The position numbers were made by a program, and so were the translations under genes. From assembly GCA_037074765.1 (NCBI GenBank), contig JBAMDO010000036.1, forward strand, positions 372,001-436,000: a stretch of DNA of 64,000 nucleotides, read 5' to 3'. Below are positions 1-13,200 of this stretch, piece after piece; positions within the stretch are counted from its first letter, which is position 1, and each line of letters starts with the position of its first letter. Source of the stretch: Mansonella perstans (Eukaryota > Nematoda > Chromadorea > Rhabditida > Onchocercidae). Below the pieces are notes generated by a model. It had not been told where the DNA came from. It did not search any database and saw nothing but the letters and a program-made list of their open reading frames with translations.

Positions 1-2994
1 AAAAAGCAAGCATCTCTTCATAAAAAAAGGTAAAAAGCTTGCATTCTATAATCGAATTTTTCTTGAATAAAAATTACAAACTAGCTAACCTAATGGAAAA
101 CATTTTGATTGATTGCTTTGTAAAAAAAAACATGGAGGAAATTAAAATTACAAATTCGAAGATTAAAACTTTTCAAAGTAAACAACTGGAATTTTTTTGA
201 TCAAAAATGGAAATATCGAAAAAACAGTCCGGACACTATCTGGATCCTAATCGTAATAATCAGGTTCAAAGGCGAAAATCGAGAAGTGATTAGCCAGTGT
301 GGTCATTAATCTCTACGACTATCACCTCAATTCACTAAGTTCCAGAGAAAGAACCTGATAAACAGCTACCATATCCAAAAAAGGTAGTAGGCCTCAAAAC
401 TATTCACTATCAAAAGCACATGATTCACTGACTTCCTGAAATTCTATCGGAATGGATACAATTTAAATCCATTAATGTGAATCTATGAGAGGTCAAATCT
501 GCTACTGATAATTTCACCTCTTAAATTAGAAGAAAATAACCAACTGCTAATTCAGCACAATCAACTCACACCGCTCACCCAATCGACAAAAAATCACAAT
601 GCTATCAAAATTTTGGGAAAACTGCAAACCAGAATTTCCACTTTGAGCAATGGGAGCACAGCGCAAATGTTCGTCCTACATCTTATCAATGATCTTTCCG
701 GAATACCATATAAATCATTTTACGAAAACTAGTTTCCCGGAACAACTCTTTTTTATCAGTGATAAGATATCAGAGATACTAAGATATTTCATTGTTATAC
801 ATAAGACAATACAAAATCAACTCAATGATAAACCATGTTAAACACAAGAAAACTGGAATTGATCGATTAACCATCATTCATTCTATTTGTATGGAATGAT
901 ATTTTCCATACAGTAATCTGATGATAACACATACTTTGCATTGATCATTTAATAGAATTTTTTAAATTGAAAAAAAAAAAAAAAAACGAAATGTTAACTT
1001 TCGAATAAAATAAAAACAAACAATGACAAAACTTATCATTCCTATTAATTATTATCGATTGATTATAAAAAATTTCATGTGCATAATTATTACAATTAAT
1101 TTTTATCTTGCACAATTTCACTTATCCATTCTTTTGTTAAGATCATATTTGGCTCAGATTTTTCTGTCCTAAATTATTTTTATTGATGATACATTGATAA
1201 GGCTAAAAGTCATAAAAACATTAAAAAAATTTAAAAATTAAAATTAAAAAATTAATTAAAAATATTAAAAAAATGCAACAAATACCGTAAATCTCAATAG
1301 GAATTTTTTATCTTCATACATTCCGCTTTTTTTTATTTCATATCTCAAATACATTTACCATACTATTCAAATTTGAACATTCCAAATCGAAAACATATTG
1401 GTGAGAAATAAATTGATAATTAATTCATTTCAACTTGATCGTTATCATTGACAAAAAGATAAGGCTAAATCGGGAAATAAAAAAAATCAATTTGCAACAG
1501 ATTGAAATTTAAGTAAAAATTAAACAATACATTTTTTCCATGTAGTAATTATCCTAATTGATTATATTTGTCAATTGTGACAATGCTAATGTTTAAAAGA
1601 TGAATTTGTATTAAAAAAATTTTTTTGAAAGCAATTTTTCCTCTTACTTCTCCCTTTTTTCTTTTATGAAAAGTGAAAAAAAAAACAGGAAAAATAATTG
1701 CATTTATTTTCAAATAATCCAATAAGCTCATTCATTTCTCATCATGGAGGATCAAAATGTAAAATGATGAGAAATGAGAGATAATGACAAAGACAAATAA
1801 ATTAAAAACTAAAATTTTTTTTGTAAAAACAAAGAAAAAATTAAACAAAAAAAAAAAAAAAAAATGCAATCCCAATAATTTTTTTTTTTTATTTTACCAA
1901 TTTCTTCACTCATTCATTCATAGTAATTTCATTTCCAATGCTTTAGCATTTAATTATTTCACTTTCAATTAGCTGTCAATGAATGCGGATACATTATACT
2001 TAAAGCAGCCATAATATGTCATAAATGTAATTAAAAATAATTCTGACATCATATTTGTTTTCTCGAAATTACTTACTATTTTTATATGATATATTTATAT
2101 ATTTGATCATAAACAATAACAACTTAGAAGTATACATAATAAAATCAATATATCTCTGTTATTTACTAAAAATAACTACAAAGTTTAGATGACGAATATG
2201 GATATCGTAAACTTTCCTGGCCACTTAAGGCTATGTTAGATAAGTGCACTTTACTGCTTCAAATGTTCACATTTAGCTTTCTATGTAAAAATTTTTTCCT
2301 AGCTAAATAAACAACCAAGTATTATATTTTTTTTTATAGTACATCTATAAGTTCTGAACAACTTAATATTGTATGGTATTCCAAATAACAACTTTACAGT
2401 TTATGATTAGTCACAAACAAAAAAATGATTGTACAGTTATATTAGCCATATTTAAATTTAACTTCATATGACACTGATAAAAATTGCGCAGTTTAGTAGA
2501 TAAATTCTCAAACCTACAATCAAAACACTATCACTTCTATATTATCATTTATTATATCTTACTGCATACTAATGAAATTCATCCACTTGAAATAATTTCC
2601 GACATCTCAGTTATCCATAATGAGCAAAAAAGTTTATTCATAAAAAATAGCAAATTTTATGGAATCAGGAACAGAACGTCACCATTTTTTAATGAAGTTC
2701 CTAAAACTATAAAATTCTGTTCCTATCAAACAACATTTACAGCAAAATTTGGACGACTAATCTTGCAAATTCTTAGTCCCTACGTAATCCTAGAGATGTG
2801 AAATGAAATAGAAAATTTTTCCTAGTGCAGTTCTTCTTCATCGTTTCTCTTACTATCCATTTCTTTTCCAAAAATTAAAAAAAATAGTTGACTTAATCGA
2901 ATGCTAAATTAACAAGAAAATGGAATCTGAAATCAAAAACGAGATAAGACGTAGAAGAGAAGCACTTTATTTAAAAAATAATAAATCTATATTC
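1..2994. other. Intergenic AT-rich region, no gene recognised
   Basis: No reading frame with recognisable protein similarity was found. The first 850 bases are somewhat less AT-rich than the rest. A 105-codon open frame ending near 2801 has no ATG at its start and no recognisable motif, so I do not call it. Small palindromes occur, for example an inverted repeat at 1732-1777 and a GTTATTT/AAATAAC hairpin near 2158-2176. The right end holds the 3' untranslated side of the syntaxin-18 gene, which is read leftwards from 5666. Confidence 0.6.
1732..1777. repeat. 14-bp perfect inverted repeat with 18-nt spacer
   Basis: The arm at 1732-1745 (tcatttctcatcat) is exactly reverse-complementary to 1764-1777, leaving an 18-base spacer. 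It lies in intergenic DNA about 1.2 kb beyond the syntaxin-18 stop codon. No flanking duplication or coding sequence suggests a transposon. A chance palindrome in AT-rich sequence is possible. Confidence 0.6.
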
Positions 2995-5666
2995 CTAGGG
3001 ATTATACCAATCTAAGAAAAGTAACGTGAATGTGAGAACAACAATACAAAACAAAAGAATCACGCGTCTAGATGCCATATTCTGAATTGCTTGACGAATT
3101 TGTTCGTTTCCAATTCGAATATTTTCAACCGTTAGCAGTGTTGTTTCATTTACAACATTTATATTTCTTTCTTGCTCCGAAACCTAGAATTAAACCAAGT
3201 TACCAGCTATAAGAAAGACATGAAAAGCCAGATAAAAAAATAGTTAATCTGTTAACCTTCTCGGCAAATGTTGCTTGCAATTGATGTAACTCCGCCATCT
3301 GTCTCTCTACTTTTTGAATATCGTTGTCTACTTGAAGCGATTGGGAATACAATCTCTCATTTTCAATCATAAGTTGGGTACGTTCATCGTCATCTAAATT
3401 AGTAAGTGGATCCACATCATCTATTTGTTCAACTTCCTCGAAACCGAACATGTGTACATCAGTCCATCCATTCTGTTCTAAATTAATTTGATTGATTCCG
3501 TCTTCCTTCATACCTGGAATAACGTATACGATGAATGAGCGTGAAATAAACATCTGAGTTTCGAAATGTTCCTTGCAGCCGATCCAGTTTAAACCAAACT
3601 AGAAATAAATTACTTATATATCAAGTTATGCTATATGTTTAAAATGTTTGCTACACTGAATGGCAAAGAAATGAAACCAATCCGTACTTTCAGGAACTCT
3701 CTTCCTCAAACCTTCCTTGCCAAAAATGATAGCATCACTTAGCACGGAATCTGAATTTAACGAGATATCAGACTTCAGTGATCTATTTTCAATCAAATTT
3801 TCGTTATCCAGACGTTGCGTCATTACTTCATCTTTTCGTCTTTTCATGCTGTGTAATTGTGCCAATGTAGCCAGTCTAAGAACAAATAATTAGAAGCTGT
3901 GAATGATAATAAACGCACACAACAACAGTGCAGCAAGATGCAGTGAAAAACATAATTGCAAAACTTTATCCATTTTTTGCCATAACTCTTACGAATTCCA
4001 GTTCCCAGTGCAATGTGGATATCAAAACTATTCGGCAATGTCAAGACACTACAGGATGCATTCTCGAACTTTTCAAACAAACATAACGCATTGGATGTTA
4101 GAAAAAAACCCCAAAGAGAAACAACCAAATCATTAATTGTCTCATCACATATATACTGTTCTGGCTCGAGAGTGTGCGAGAGAGTTTTTTGCAGTAAGTA
4201 ATAACATTATCAGCGTACTTAATATCTCTGTAAATCAATCAATCGTTTTTATTAAGCTAATCAATAGAAAATGGACAATACCTGCATGTTCGCCGCATGT
4301 CGTTGGTTTTTTTTGTTCGTAAAGCTCGCATTTCAGCAAAGATTTTAGTAGTTCCACTGAGATGTCTGCCAAGCATTCGTAAAACCTAAAATTACTTATT
4401 ATACAATAATAGATAGACACTATAATATGCAACTTTTTTGAACAAATTAATGAAATTGAAAATCTTAACTACTAGATTACACTTGGAAATTTTTCATATA
4501 TGCCAAAAAAAAGAAATAAGAGTTTGATAAGCTAAAATACAACGTGAATGAGGTGGAACTTTAGCAATAAACGATTAAAGAATAAAAATGATTCAACTGA
4601 TTAACATTACAATAATGAAGCTTAATGGATATTGGATTTTCATGAAGAAAATGTATAGTTCAGATAGCTACGTTTCATTGTAAGCGATTCAAAATATACA
4701 CCTCGAACAAAAGCGGGCCTTCATCAAGAGCCCGTAAACTGGTACTGTTAATTTTACGTTGTAATGCTTGTATTAAACGAATGCATTCGTGCGTCATTTC
4801 TTCAATTTTTGCATCCAATTCGTCTCGTTCAGAATCATTCATACCTACAAACTATACGAATAATTTCGTACGCAAGTAAAGATCAACACTACTAAAATCA
4901 TTCTCTTAATGGTATACCATGCAGACGAGCTATGCTTGACTTCTCCCCGGAAGAAATACACGAAGTCAACAAATGAACTATCTGATCCATTTCCTTATGT
5001 TAGAAAAAATTTTACATTTAAAGACAATTGCATGCATAGTTAAGTCAGTAAATAAAATTTAACCAAATCTGAATAAAAACGCTTAGCATTCTGAAATAAT
5101 TATATTATCAAATGCTAAAGATACATCTACGAAAATAAATTTACTGTCTGTGTATGATGCTATCAGACGCCTGGAATGACCAATATCGGAAAGATAATTC
5201 TTTCTTCCACTGATAACGACATTTCGAAGAGCAATTAATTTTCCACGAATTCTTTGAGCTTCAGTTGCACAGGACAAAAAATTGAGATTCGTAGGAGTAC
5301 GAGAAAAATTATGGGACGATGCATTTTCTAATTTTTCTGAAGATATAAAGAAATCATACTCTCAAGCATAACAAAGATAAATTTATAAAAATGATCATAA
5401 AAAATATCAAAATGGTAAATTGTTGATTTTTGATGCATTCAATTATTAGCATTATTTATACTCGTACGTACCGAACACCTCAAATCAACATTCTAAAAAA
5501 TTTGGAAATCTAAAACCTGGATGAATTACTTGCCATCGAAACTGTTTAGAAAATTTTCAGCTTCTTGCTGTTGTTTTTGTATCTTAGACCGTTTCAATCG
5601 TGTAGCTTCCCGTACTCGTATCACTTTTACTCGAGCACGAAATAACGGTGTTTTGTCCACTGGCAT
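2995..5666 (-). CDS. Syntaxin-18 (Qa-SNARE), multi-exon
   Basis: Syntaxin-18 is the ER-resident Qa-SNARE of the Golgi-to-ER retrograde fusion complex. Exons in transcript order: 5666-5534, 5336-5131, 4993-4918, 4844-4700, 4385-4282, 3875-3655, 3513-3257, 3183-2995, giving about 440 aa. The start reads MPVDKTPLFRARVK, matching human MAVDITLLFRASVK. Exon 4 (MNDSERDELD) matches human MTDTERDQID. The SNARE helix spans the last two exons, with the 0-layer Gln in VSEQERN. A C-terminal membrane anchor follows and the protein ends in LLFLDWYNP, the family signature. Intron 1 appears to use a GC donor (GATG|GCAAGT). The join between exons 5 and 6 does not keep frame with any canonical site, so a small exon between 3876 and 4281 is probably missed. 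Identity is sure from both ends; the middle exon borders are less sure. Confidence 0.88.
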
Positions 5667-7483
5667 AGCAACCTTACAAATCTTCTTTTAATGCCTAGAA
5701 ATTTAATGCAAATTTGAAATTAATTAAAAGCCGTAGAAAATTTATTTCATCATCACAGTAATATGTTGCCACATGTAAAATGAAATTGATATTGATATTG
5801 ATAAGGAATAACATTAATTCTAGCTTTTACATTCTTTACTTTGATTATAAATTAACTAGTAATACTATTATATTTTATTGGCTTCATTTATTTCGATAAT
5901 TGCTTTTTTATTCTACTTTATGAGATTTAAATGAAGCGTAAAAAAGAGCACACTGAATGGGTTACAAGTACTGCTACTTCTTATCACTTTCCAATGAAAT
6001 GCATCTTCAATTGGTTCACATGTTCATTTATTTATCAGGACGCATCTGCTCAATTAAATTTTAGCAATATATAATTTAAAATTTAAACTTATGAGAAACC
6101 ATAAAATTATTCCGCAAAGATTTCCCTATGTAACAAAAAAAACTGCCATATTAATACAATAATATCAAAGTAAAAAAAAAAAAAAAAAATGAATGTTTTT
6201 CCAATGTTTTGTTTTGATGTTATATTTCGAATATGAATTCTGCTTCCATTATATAAGCCAGAACAAATTGGCTCCAGATAATTTGTTCTCATTTATGTGC
6301 TTATTAATCACTTTTATTAATATTTTAATCCGAAATTTCATTGAATATAAAACTAAATCGTTTAAAAACCGTTATTGCGAAAGAAATGATAATTTGAAAA
6401 TTATATTTTATTCGCAAAAGAAAAAAAGAGATGATAAATTACTGCAATAATAATTATTGTAATAATCGAATTAAGAGAATATGCAAAATAGAATATACAT
6501 AAATTGAAGGGAAGAGTGGAAATTACAATACAAATGTAATTCAGCCATAAATTTATCATGAAAATTTCGTATACAAAAACAATAATTTATACACACTGCA
6601 AAGGCTGTCGTACGCAGAAGATAACTACTATATCTCAAGGAAAAACCTCGGTCAATTTTTCAAAAAATTTCAATCCAACGTTAACATGAATAAAATAACC
6701 CATTTTTATCATGAAAACAGCATTTTTTTTTTTTTTTTTTTGAAATCCTGTTCACTTCTACTTTTACGACTCTATCAACCTTTGATGAAATGGATAATAA
6801 AGGAATCTGAATTAAAAATGGAAAATAAGTTATATATTGTTGGAAAACATATACTATCTTACTAAGTAAGAGTCTTACTAAGGTATGTCTGTATAGATTA
6901 TACAGATAAGAGACAGCTAGGATGATAAAAGCTGAAAAGCGATTTTTTCATACACAAAAATTTCAACAGGACTGAAAAATCTTTTCCAATTCTATTTTAT
7001 GTGCACTATTCGACTTTGGAATTTTAAGCAACAGAAAAGTGAATTTTTCCTTTTAACATAAGCAAACAATTTCACTGCAGGTTAAGAATTACTGCTAACG
7101 CAGCTCTCAAATATGAACCTCAATATCACATATCCGCTCTACTCACTGAATAATTTAAATAAGAATGTTTTTTAACAGCTATCGCGAGCAAAACTGAACA
7201 GAAATGATTTAGCTCTCCTCATTTTCAAGTTCATTTCGAATATGAACAAAAAAAAAATGAATTTCCTTCGAAGGAAATCTGAAACATAAAACCTCCACTA
7301 TGAAATATGCATAAGTGTTGTCTATATCCAATGCACCAATCAACTGGAAATCCATTTTCGGAAAATTAAAATTTTCAAAGGAAAAATGAGAAGCAAAAAA
7401 TGAAAAAGAGTAATTTCGGGAACAATAGCAATTTGTATGCGCGCAAATCCTCCGGAATGGGTTTTTTAAGTTCTTCATCCTTC
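5667..7483. other. Intergenic spacer between snb-1 and syntaxin-18
   Basis: About 1.8 kb of AT-rich DNA separate two genes read in the same direction. It should contain the 3' UTR of snb-1 and the promoter or trans-splice region of syntaxin-18. A CTAG acceptor lies about 30 bases upstream of the syntaxin-18 ATG. Poly-A and poly-T runs occur near 6172-6189 and 6722-6740, and a short CTGTATA/TATACAG palindrome lies near 6890. The spacing is much larger than the roughly 100 bases usual in nematode operons. No coding sequence is recognised. Confidence 0.55.
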
Positions 7484-8472
7484 CTATTTACTTCCTGCCC
7501 AAACAATTATGATTATGATGAGTATGACGATAACAGCGCACATTATAATGATCATTTTGATATTCTTCCACCAATATTTACGCTTTAAGGTCGCAGCTGA
7601 TTTCTCAAATTGTGATGCACCTTCCTATAATAAATAATGATTCTATAAAGATGAAACATAAAAGCATATCAATACAATGCAATGATTATCCTCCTTCCCT
7701 CAATATTACTACATTATTCCATAACGATGAAATTTTATAATAGTGAAATAAATAGCTTCATTACTCCATTCAATCAAACAAATGCAATCTAACTCGAGAC
7801 ATTTCATTGTACAAGAAAAAGAGAAAAATATACAAGATATCAAAAGTAATTATTTCAGTTAGTAATAGGAAACAAAAGGTGAGGGTATTTTTCTTTCATC
7901 CTGTCTCTTAGGACCATAGACATTTCAATAAGCAAACCTGAAGAGCGTCTGCACGATCGTCTAACTGTGATAGCTTTTGATCACGTTCCAATACTTTTTC
8001 TACATTCACCTGCAAAGTATTTTTGACTGAATTGCACAAAACTTAATTTTCAGTTCCACCTAAAACTCCCCCTATTATTTTTTATTATCTTTGATAAGTT
8101 AAATATATTAGTTGCAAGAGCCAATGCAAAAAAAAAAAAAAAAAAAAAAAAAACTTCAAGTCGGTATTTCATGCAATATTTAAAACCAATGTATAATGTT
8201 GTTTTCAATGCAAATGAAAATAGATTAGTCAACTTTTCAATATTGATAATTCGTGCTACACTGTTCCAACAGAAACATCATTAACCTAACGAAAGTAATT
8301 TTTGTACGAGATTTTATCTTTCCTTCTAAAATATAAACTAATAAGTATAACTTACTTTCATGATTCCAACGACTTCATCTACTTGTGCCTGAGTTTGCTG
8401 CAAGCGTTTATTCGATGGTCTAGCTCCTTGACTTCCACCGGGCATACCACCTTCCTGTCCACCCGCTTCCAT
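7484..8472 (-). CDS. snb-1: Synaptobrevin (R-SNARE, VAMP), 109 aa
   Basis: This is the vesicle R-SNARE that pairs with syntaxin and SNAP-25 for synaptic and general exocytosis. Exons: 8472-8356, 8009-7938, 7624-7484, all joined in phase 0 with GT-AG introns (donor GTAAGT; acceptors TTTGCAG and TTATAG). The 109-residue product equals the length I recall for C. elegans SNB-1 and is nearly identical after a Gly-rich N-terminus. The core motif begins [18 protein letters not shown], with the 0-layer Arg at about residue 48 (VLERDQKL). The juxtamembrane segment [10 protein letters not shown] and an Ile/Val-rich anchor follow (about 87-106), ending WAGSK. The ATG lies 4 or 13 bases after possible acceptor AGs, which fits spliced-leader trans-splicing. 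Syntaxin-18 follows downstream on the same strand. Confidence 0.97.
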
Positions 8473-8620
8473 TTTTCTAAATAGCCTACAATTGCAAGAT
8501 ATTATAAATTTATGGAAAATTTGTTTTCACGCAGAGTTTAACGCAAAATTACAGCGAAAATAAATCGCCATTGCAGTATGCGTTACAAAGCAAAGCAAAA
8601 CAATTGAAAGGAAATAAAAC

Positions 8621-8808
8621 GTTACTTAAAAAATTTATAAAAATTACTTAAAAAAATTTACAAAAAGTTTACTTAAAAAATTTATAAAAAAAAAAAAGAA
8701 ATGAAAACGTTACTTAAAAAAAAGAATTTACAAAAAAAAAAAAAAATTTAAAGATTTAAAAAATCTACAAATAAAAAAATTCACAAAAAAACTTAAAAAA
8801 TTTACAAA
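8621..8808. repeat. Degenerate A-rich tandem array
   Basis: Repeated variants of a roughly 20-base unit (acttaaaaaatttacaaaaa) are interrupted by long A runs. The array begins about 150 bp upstream of the snb-1 start codon. It is low-complexity sequence, probably grown by slippage; a transposon relationship is not evident. Confidence 0.6.
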
Positions 8809-8811
8809 TGT

Positions 8812-8945
8812 AACTTCTATAACGATGTTAGCAGTTTCATTATCAAAAATTACCTGTATACGAAATTCTAAACAATTTAAATCATCAAAAACTAAAATAT
8901 TATTTTATCCGAAAATGCCATCAAGTTAACATCGTTATAAAAGTT
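8812..8945. repeat. Inverted repeat pair, MITE-like, 134 bp
   Basis: The left arm 8812-8830 (aacttctataacgatgtta) matches the reverse complement of 8927-8945 at 18 of 19 positions. The 96-base interior has no coding potential. Size and structure resemble a small terminal-inverted-repeat element, but no clear target-site duplication is visible and no autonomous partner is present in the window. Confidence 0.5.
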
Positions 8946-10232
8946 ATACAGAAACAAAAGTAAGATAATCCACATATTAAGTGAAACAAAAACTTTTCGT
9001 CCTAAAAATCAAACGTATTTCTTTGGGAGATTCACTTTACGTCACTTACGTTAATATTTGCCTATGACAATACGTGACATGTCACGCACACTTACGTCAC
9101 TAAAAAATGTGAACATTGATATTTTCACAAACATATTTGAGATATAATTACACGCTAGCTTACATCACTCACTTCACCAATTATGTGTGCAACCAACATA
9201 GTAGCTTATACACCAACCCCTCTGACAATATAACGTGACTCATTACAAATATTTTTCGCGGCCTAATTCATCATTGTAAGATGAAAAATTAAATCTCAGA
9301 TGAAAATATTTTATAGGTGCCGTGTCTCAAACGTTGTAATGTATCGATTGGGACATATTTTTTGATATTTTAATGTAGTATCAGAAATGAATTATAATAC
9401 CACCGGACGTCGTAATCGGACGAGATAATTATGTAAAAATGAAATGTTACAATAAATAAAACCATACTGAATAAAGCAATTTTAAATCGAAATGATATGA
9501 ATTTCAGTAATTTTAAAGTAATTCATTTCCAAGTTCCCAGTAATCCATTTCCAATTCAGTAATTTAGTTTTCTTCAATTTATCATAGCATTATCAACTAG
9601 AAAAAGCTATAATTTTAGTGTTGTAAAAAAGATAATCCAAAAGACAAATGATGAGGTAATATTAAAAGAGCAAAATAAAAGATAAAAAATTTTTCAAATT
9701 TTAACATATTTTAAAAATTAAAATTATAACTTTATTTCACCAAAAATCACTACAATTATTCATTTTTGTTAATTATCATTCGTTAGAGAATTTACTGAGT
9801 GTAAAATATATTGCAATTAATGATTCTCTAAAAAAAATAAATGTGCTGAAAATGTTTAGGAAAATGTTGAATATGAAAGTAGCGAAATTTATTATGCATA
9901 ATTTTAATAGTGTTTTTCAAAAATCTAATAGTGTTTCTCAATTTTTCATATTTATTTCTATTCAAAAAAAAAAATCGATAAACATATTGTAGCAAAAAAG
10001 AAAAAGAAATAGATATGAAATTTAAATTAAAAAAAAAAAATGGAGAAATTTCATTTAATTTTTATTTTCACTTGATTTTATAAGAAATCTTGAAATGAAT
10101 CATTTTATTCGCAAAATTTAAACATACAAATGTTTTCGGAAATTTAGCAAACTGTTTGCGTGATTAGTAGAGATAACTTCAATAGTTTTTTTCGAACATT
10201 TTCATCTTAAATGAGTAATAAAACGAAGGCAA

Positions 10233-10286
10233 TATTGGCCAAACATTACTACCACTATGTTTATTGGCCAAACATTACTACCACTA
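10233..10286. repeat. 25-bp direct tandem duplication
   Basis: The 25-base word tattggccaaacattactac plus CACTA occurs at 10233-10257 and again at 10262-10286, with a period of 29 bases. It is a simple local duplication in intergenic DNA. Confidence 0.75.
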
Positions 10287-13200
10287 AGTTTTACAGGTAA
10301 GTTAAATGACGACGAAACATGTTTAATACATTGTACTTTTTCCAGATCTATGAGAATCGATTGATTGGAAATGGATTTAAATAGCTTACCGAGAGCTGTT
10401 TTCTGAACTGATAATGTATAAAGATGATAAAAACATTAGGATGATAAACTTCATCTTAGTTCATTGACGAATCTTCATTGTAGAAATAACAGATAAAATG
10501 AACGGTAATAAAATTTCCTACTCCTAATATCTGACATTATAAAATATTTCTCTTGAATTTCATCTTATCCATACAATAGCTTACCGATACTAGCATTAAG
10601 AGATGAAATACTATTTACGAGATCGTATTTTCTTTCTTAAAAAAAATGAAATTTAATGAAATATCATTTGAAAAGAAAATGGATGCTTTTCCCAAAAAAA
10701 AAAGAGAAAATAGAAAATTCTTCAAAACATTCAGTACTTATTTCCATTTGATTTAATTTTGTTTGTAGTATTTAATTGCAAATATCTATTAACAATTATC
10801 TTTAACTTAATTGCTTGCTTACTTATTTACCTGTAATTTTAATTATTAGCTACTTGCAATAATTTCCTTATTTAAGTAATAAATAGTACTTCGATATTCA
10901 TTTCAATAAATTTTTTCACTAAATAATTTTATGATAAAAATACAGCAATTATTCTCAAAATTATCATTCATATTTACACATACTTCTTAATGAATAACTA
11001 ATTAATGATGAATTAAGGCAAGTAATATCTTACTGGTTAACTATCAATGCGCGCTTTTAGATTATTTCAAATTCAAGCAATGTAATTAAGCATTTTCCAA
11101 AATCACTCCTACGTTACTATGACTACTTCCAGGCAAAGTTATCGTGTAGTGCATTTAATTGCAAAATTGACTGTGAAAAATTTGAGATATTCTTTAATAA
11201 ATGCTAAAAATAAAATCCAATAAAAAGTATTCCAAATAAAACTATCAAAAGAAAAGAAACTATTAACTGCTTGAAATCCTTAAAAAGCATTTCTAATTGC
11301 ATTTAACTGACGGTACTATTGATAAAAAGATTTCATGACACAATAGGATTGCTAAGTGAAAGGAAATTTTCGAAATTCAGGAAAAGCTTAAATAGGACAT
11401 TAGCTCATCAGCTTATTTCTCATTTCTTAACGGTCACAAATCTTGATTGGCCTAAATGATGTGCTTTGCTTTGCACGAAGCCTCAACTGAGCAAAAAAAT
11501 GCCTAAGCATTGATGTGATTTAGAAATATTTCACTGAAGTAGCGACAATGATGACAACATGTCATAATAACAGTGACAAGGTAGCAATAAATTATAGGAC
11601 AGTAAAATAGAAGATGATGACATAAATAATGGCAATGAAGATATTGATTTAAAAACTACAAAATATTGGGCGAAAAAAAAAAGACCTTTTGAAATTTGAA
11701 TTGAAAATGAAAAGAAAAAAAAGCACAACTATGTTTATTGAATAGCTATAGACTATACTAAAGGAAAAAAAGATTTTGAAAGTATAGCAAAAGGCCCGGA
11801 AGAGAAATTCAGCTAAGCCTAAGCTTATTCAGTCGATTTATGTATGGTGACACCTTTAATGCTCTCTTTTTTTATTCTCTCTCTCTCTCTCTTCATTTTT
11901 TCTTTCATTCCTCATTGGAAAGCGACAATCGATCTTTCAACAATATACTTTAAAAAAATGAAAAAAAAAAAGTAAAACACTACCACAATCATCTCTTTTA
12001 ACGCTATATCATTGTTAGTTACTAACTGTGGGCCTTTTACAATCATCGATTTTGCCTAATGCTCTCTTCTTATTTTGCAGAAATGCCTATGCAAAACCTT
12101 TTTCCCATTGCCTTTTCCCTCTTCATCCTCATTCTTGGTTCTGGCCTTTCATTTCCTTGGCTCTAGCCTTTCCATTCATTTTTTCTGGCCAAGCCAGTTT
12201 GTAAAGATGTAGTCACTAAAAGTACCCTAAAGCTAAAATAGCAACTGTAATAGCAAAAGTGTTTCTTTCAGTTATGCATACCGTATATAAGAAAAGTAAT
12301 TTTGAACAAATTGTATAGGAAATTTTATCAACATTTTCTCTACACTTTACCTTTATCATCGCATTATCCGTAACTCGTCACAAATGAAATTCAATAAGTA
12401 AAATAGCTTCACATTAATTTATCATAGTTTTTAGGAAATTTGATTCAAGTATTAAAGTTAGTTCGGAAAAAAAAAAATGAAAATTTGAATAATTTAGAAG
12501 TGGGGAAAAAAAATATCTTTCTCAGCAAGAATCATAATCGAAAAGAGAAATTTGATTGTTTAAATTTGAAAAGTTAAAAAATTTCTTGAATTAATTACTA
12601 CTGATGATTTTATCAGTAAATCATAGACTTTTGTTAAAGCAAATTTAAAATGTCCAAACTGGAATAACAAACAAGAATTCATCTTTGAGCTCATTCTTCT
12701 AAGAAAATGATGAAATGATTTGGTAAAACTAATAATACAAAGTGATGAAAATTTTAAAAAAAAGATTAGAGCAATTATAGAGAAGTTTTTAAAATGAAAG
12801 AGTAAAAATCGATAATTTCAATAGAACAGTAGTGGTGAAATTACATCAATTTGAATATATATGGTAGAGTTCTTGATATTTTCGTTTCCATTCTCTTCCA
12901 ATTCAATCTTTTTCCCCATTTTCATCATTGGATGGATGATTTCAGTTTGATTGAACTGAATTTAATTAAAATCCATCGAATTTCTTTATTTAAGAAAAAA
13001 AAGTCTTACAACATACAGTAACATGAATAAATAATGATTTATTAATAGCCAAAAAATATTCAATTATGTAAAAATAACTTTTTAATATGAATGTCACATT
13101 CCTTTTGATCTAAGCTTCTTTTATTTTCTAAAATAACTAAAAATTAAATTTAATTTCCAAATTATCAAATTGCATACCATTTTGAACAAATATGATCATC

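Noticed and set aside
2484..2801. 105-codon open frame on the plus strand
   Set aside because: It starts at a non-ATG codon, shows no family motif, has AT-driven composition, and lies antisense to the 3' side of syntaxin-18.
6885..6916. ATAAGAGACAG next to a CTGTATA/TATACAG palindrome, resembling part of a Tn5 mosaic end
   Set aside because: Only 11 bases match the mosaic end and the rest differs, so chance is more likely than adaptor or transposon sequence.
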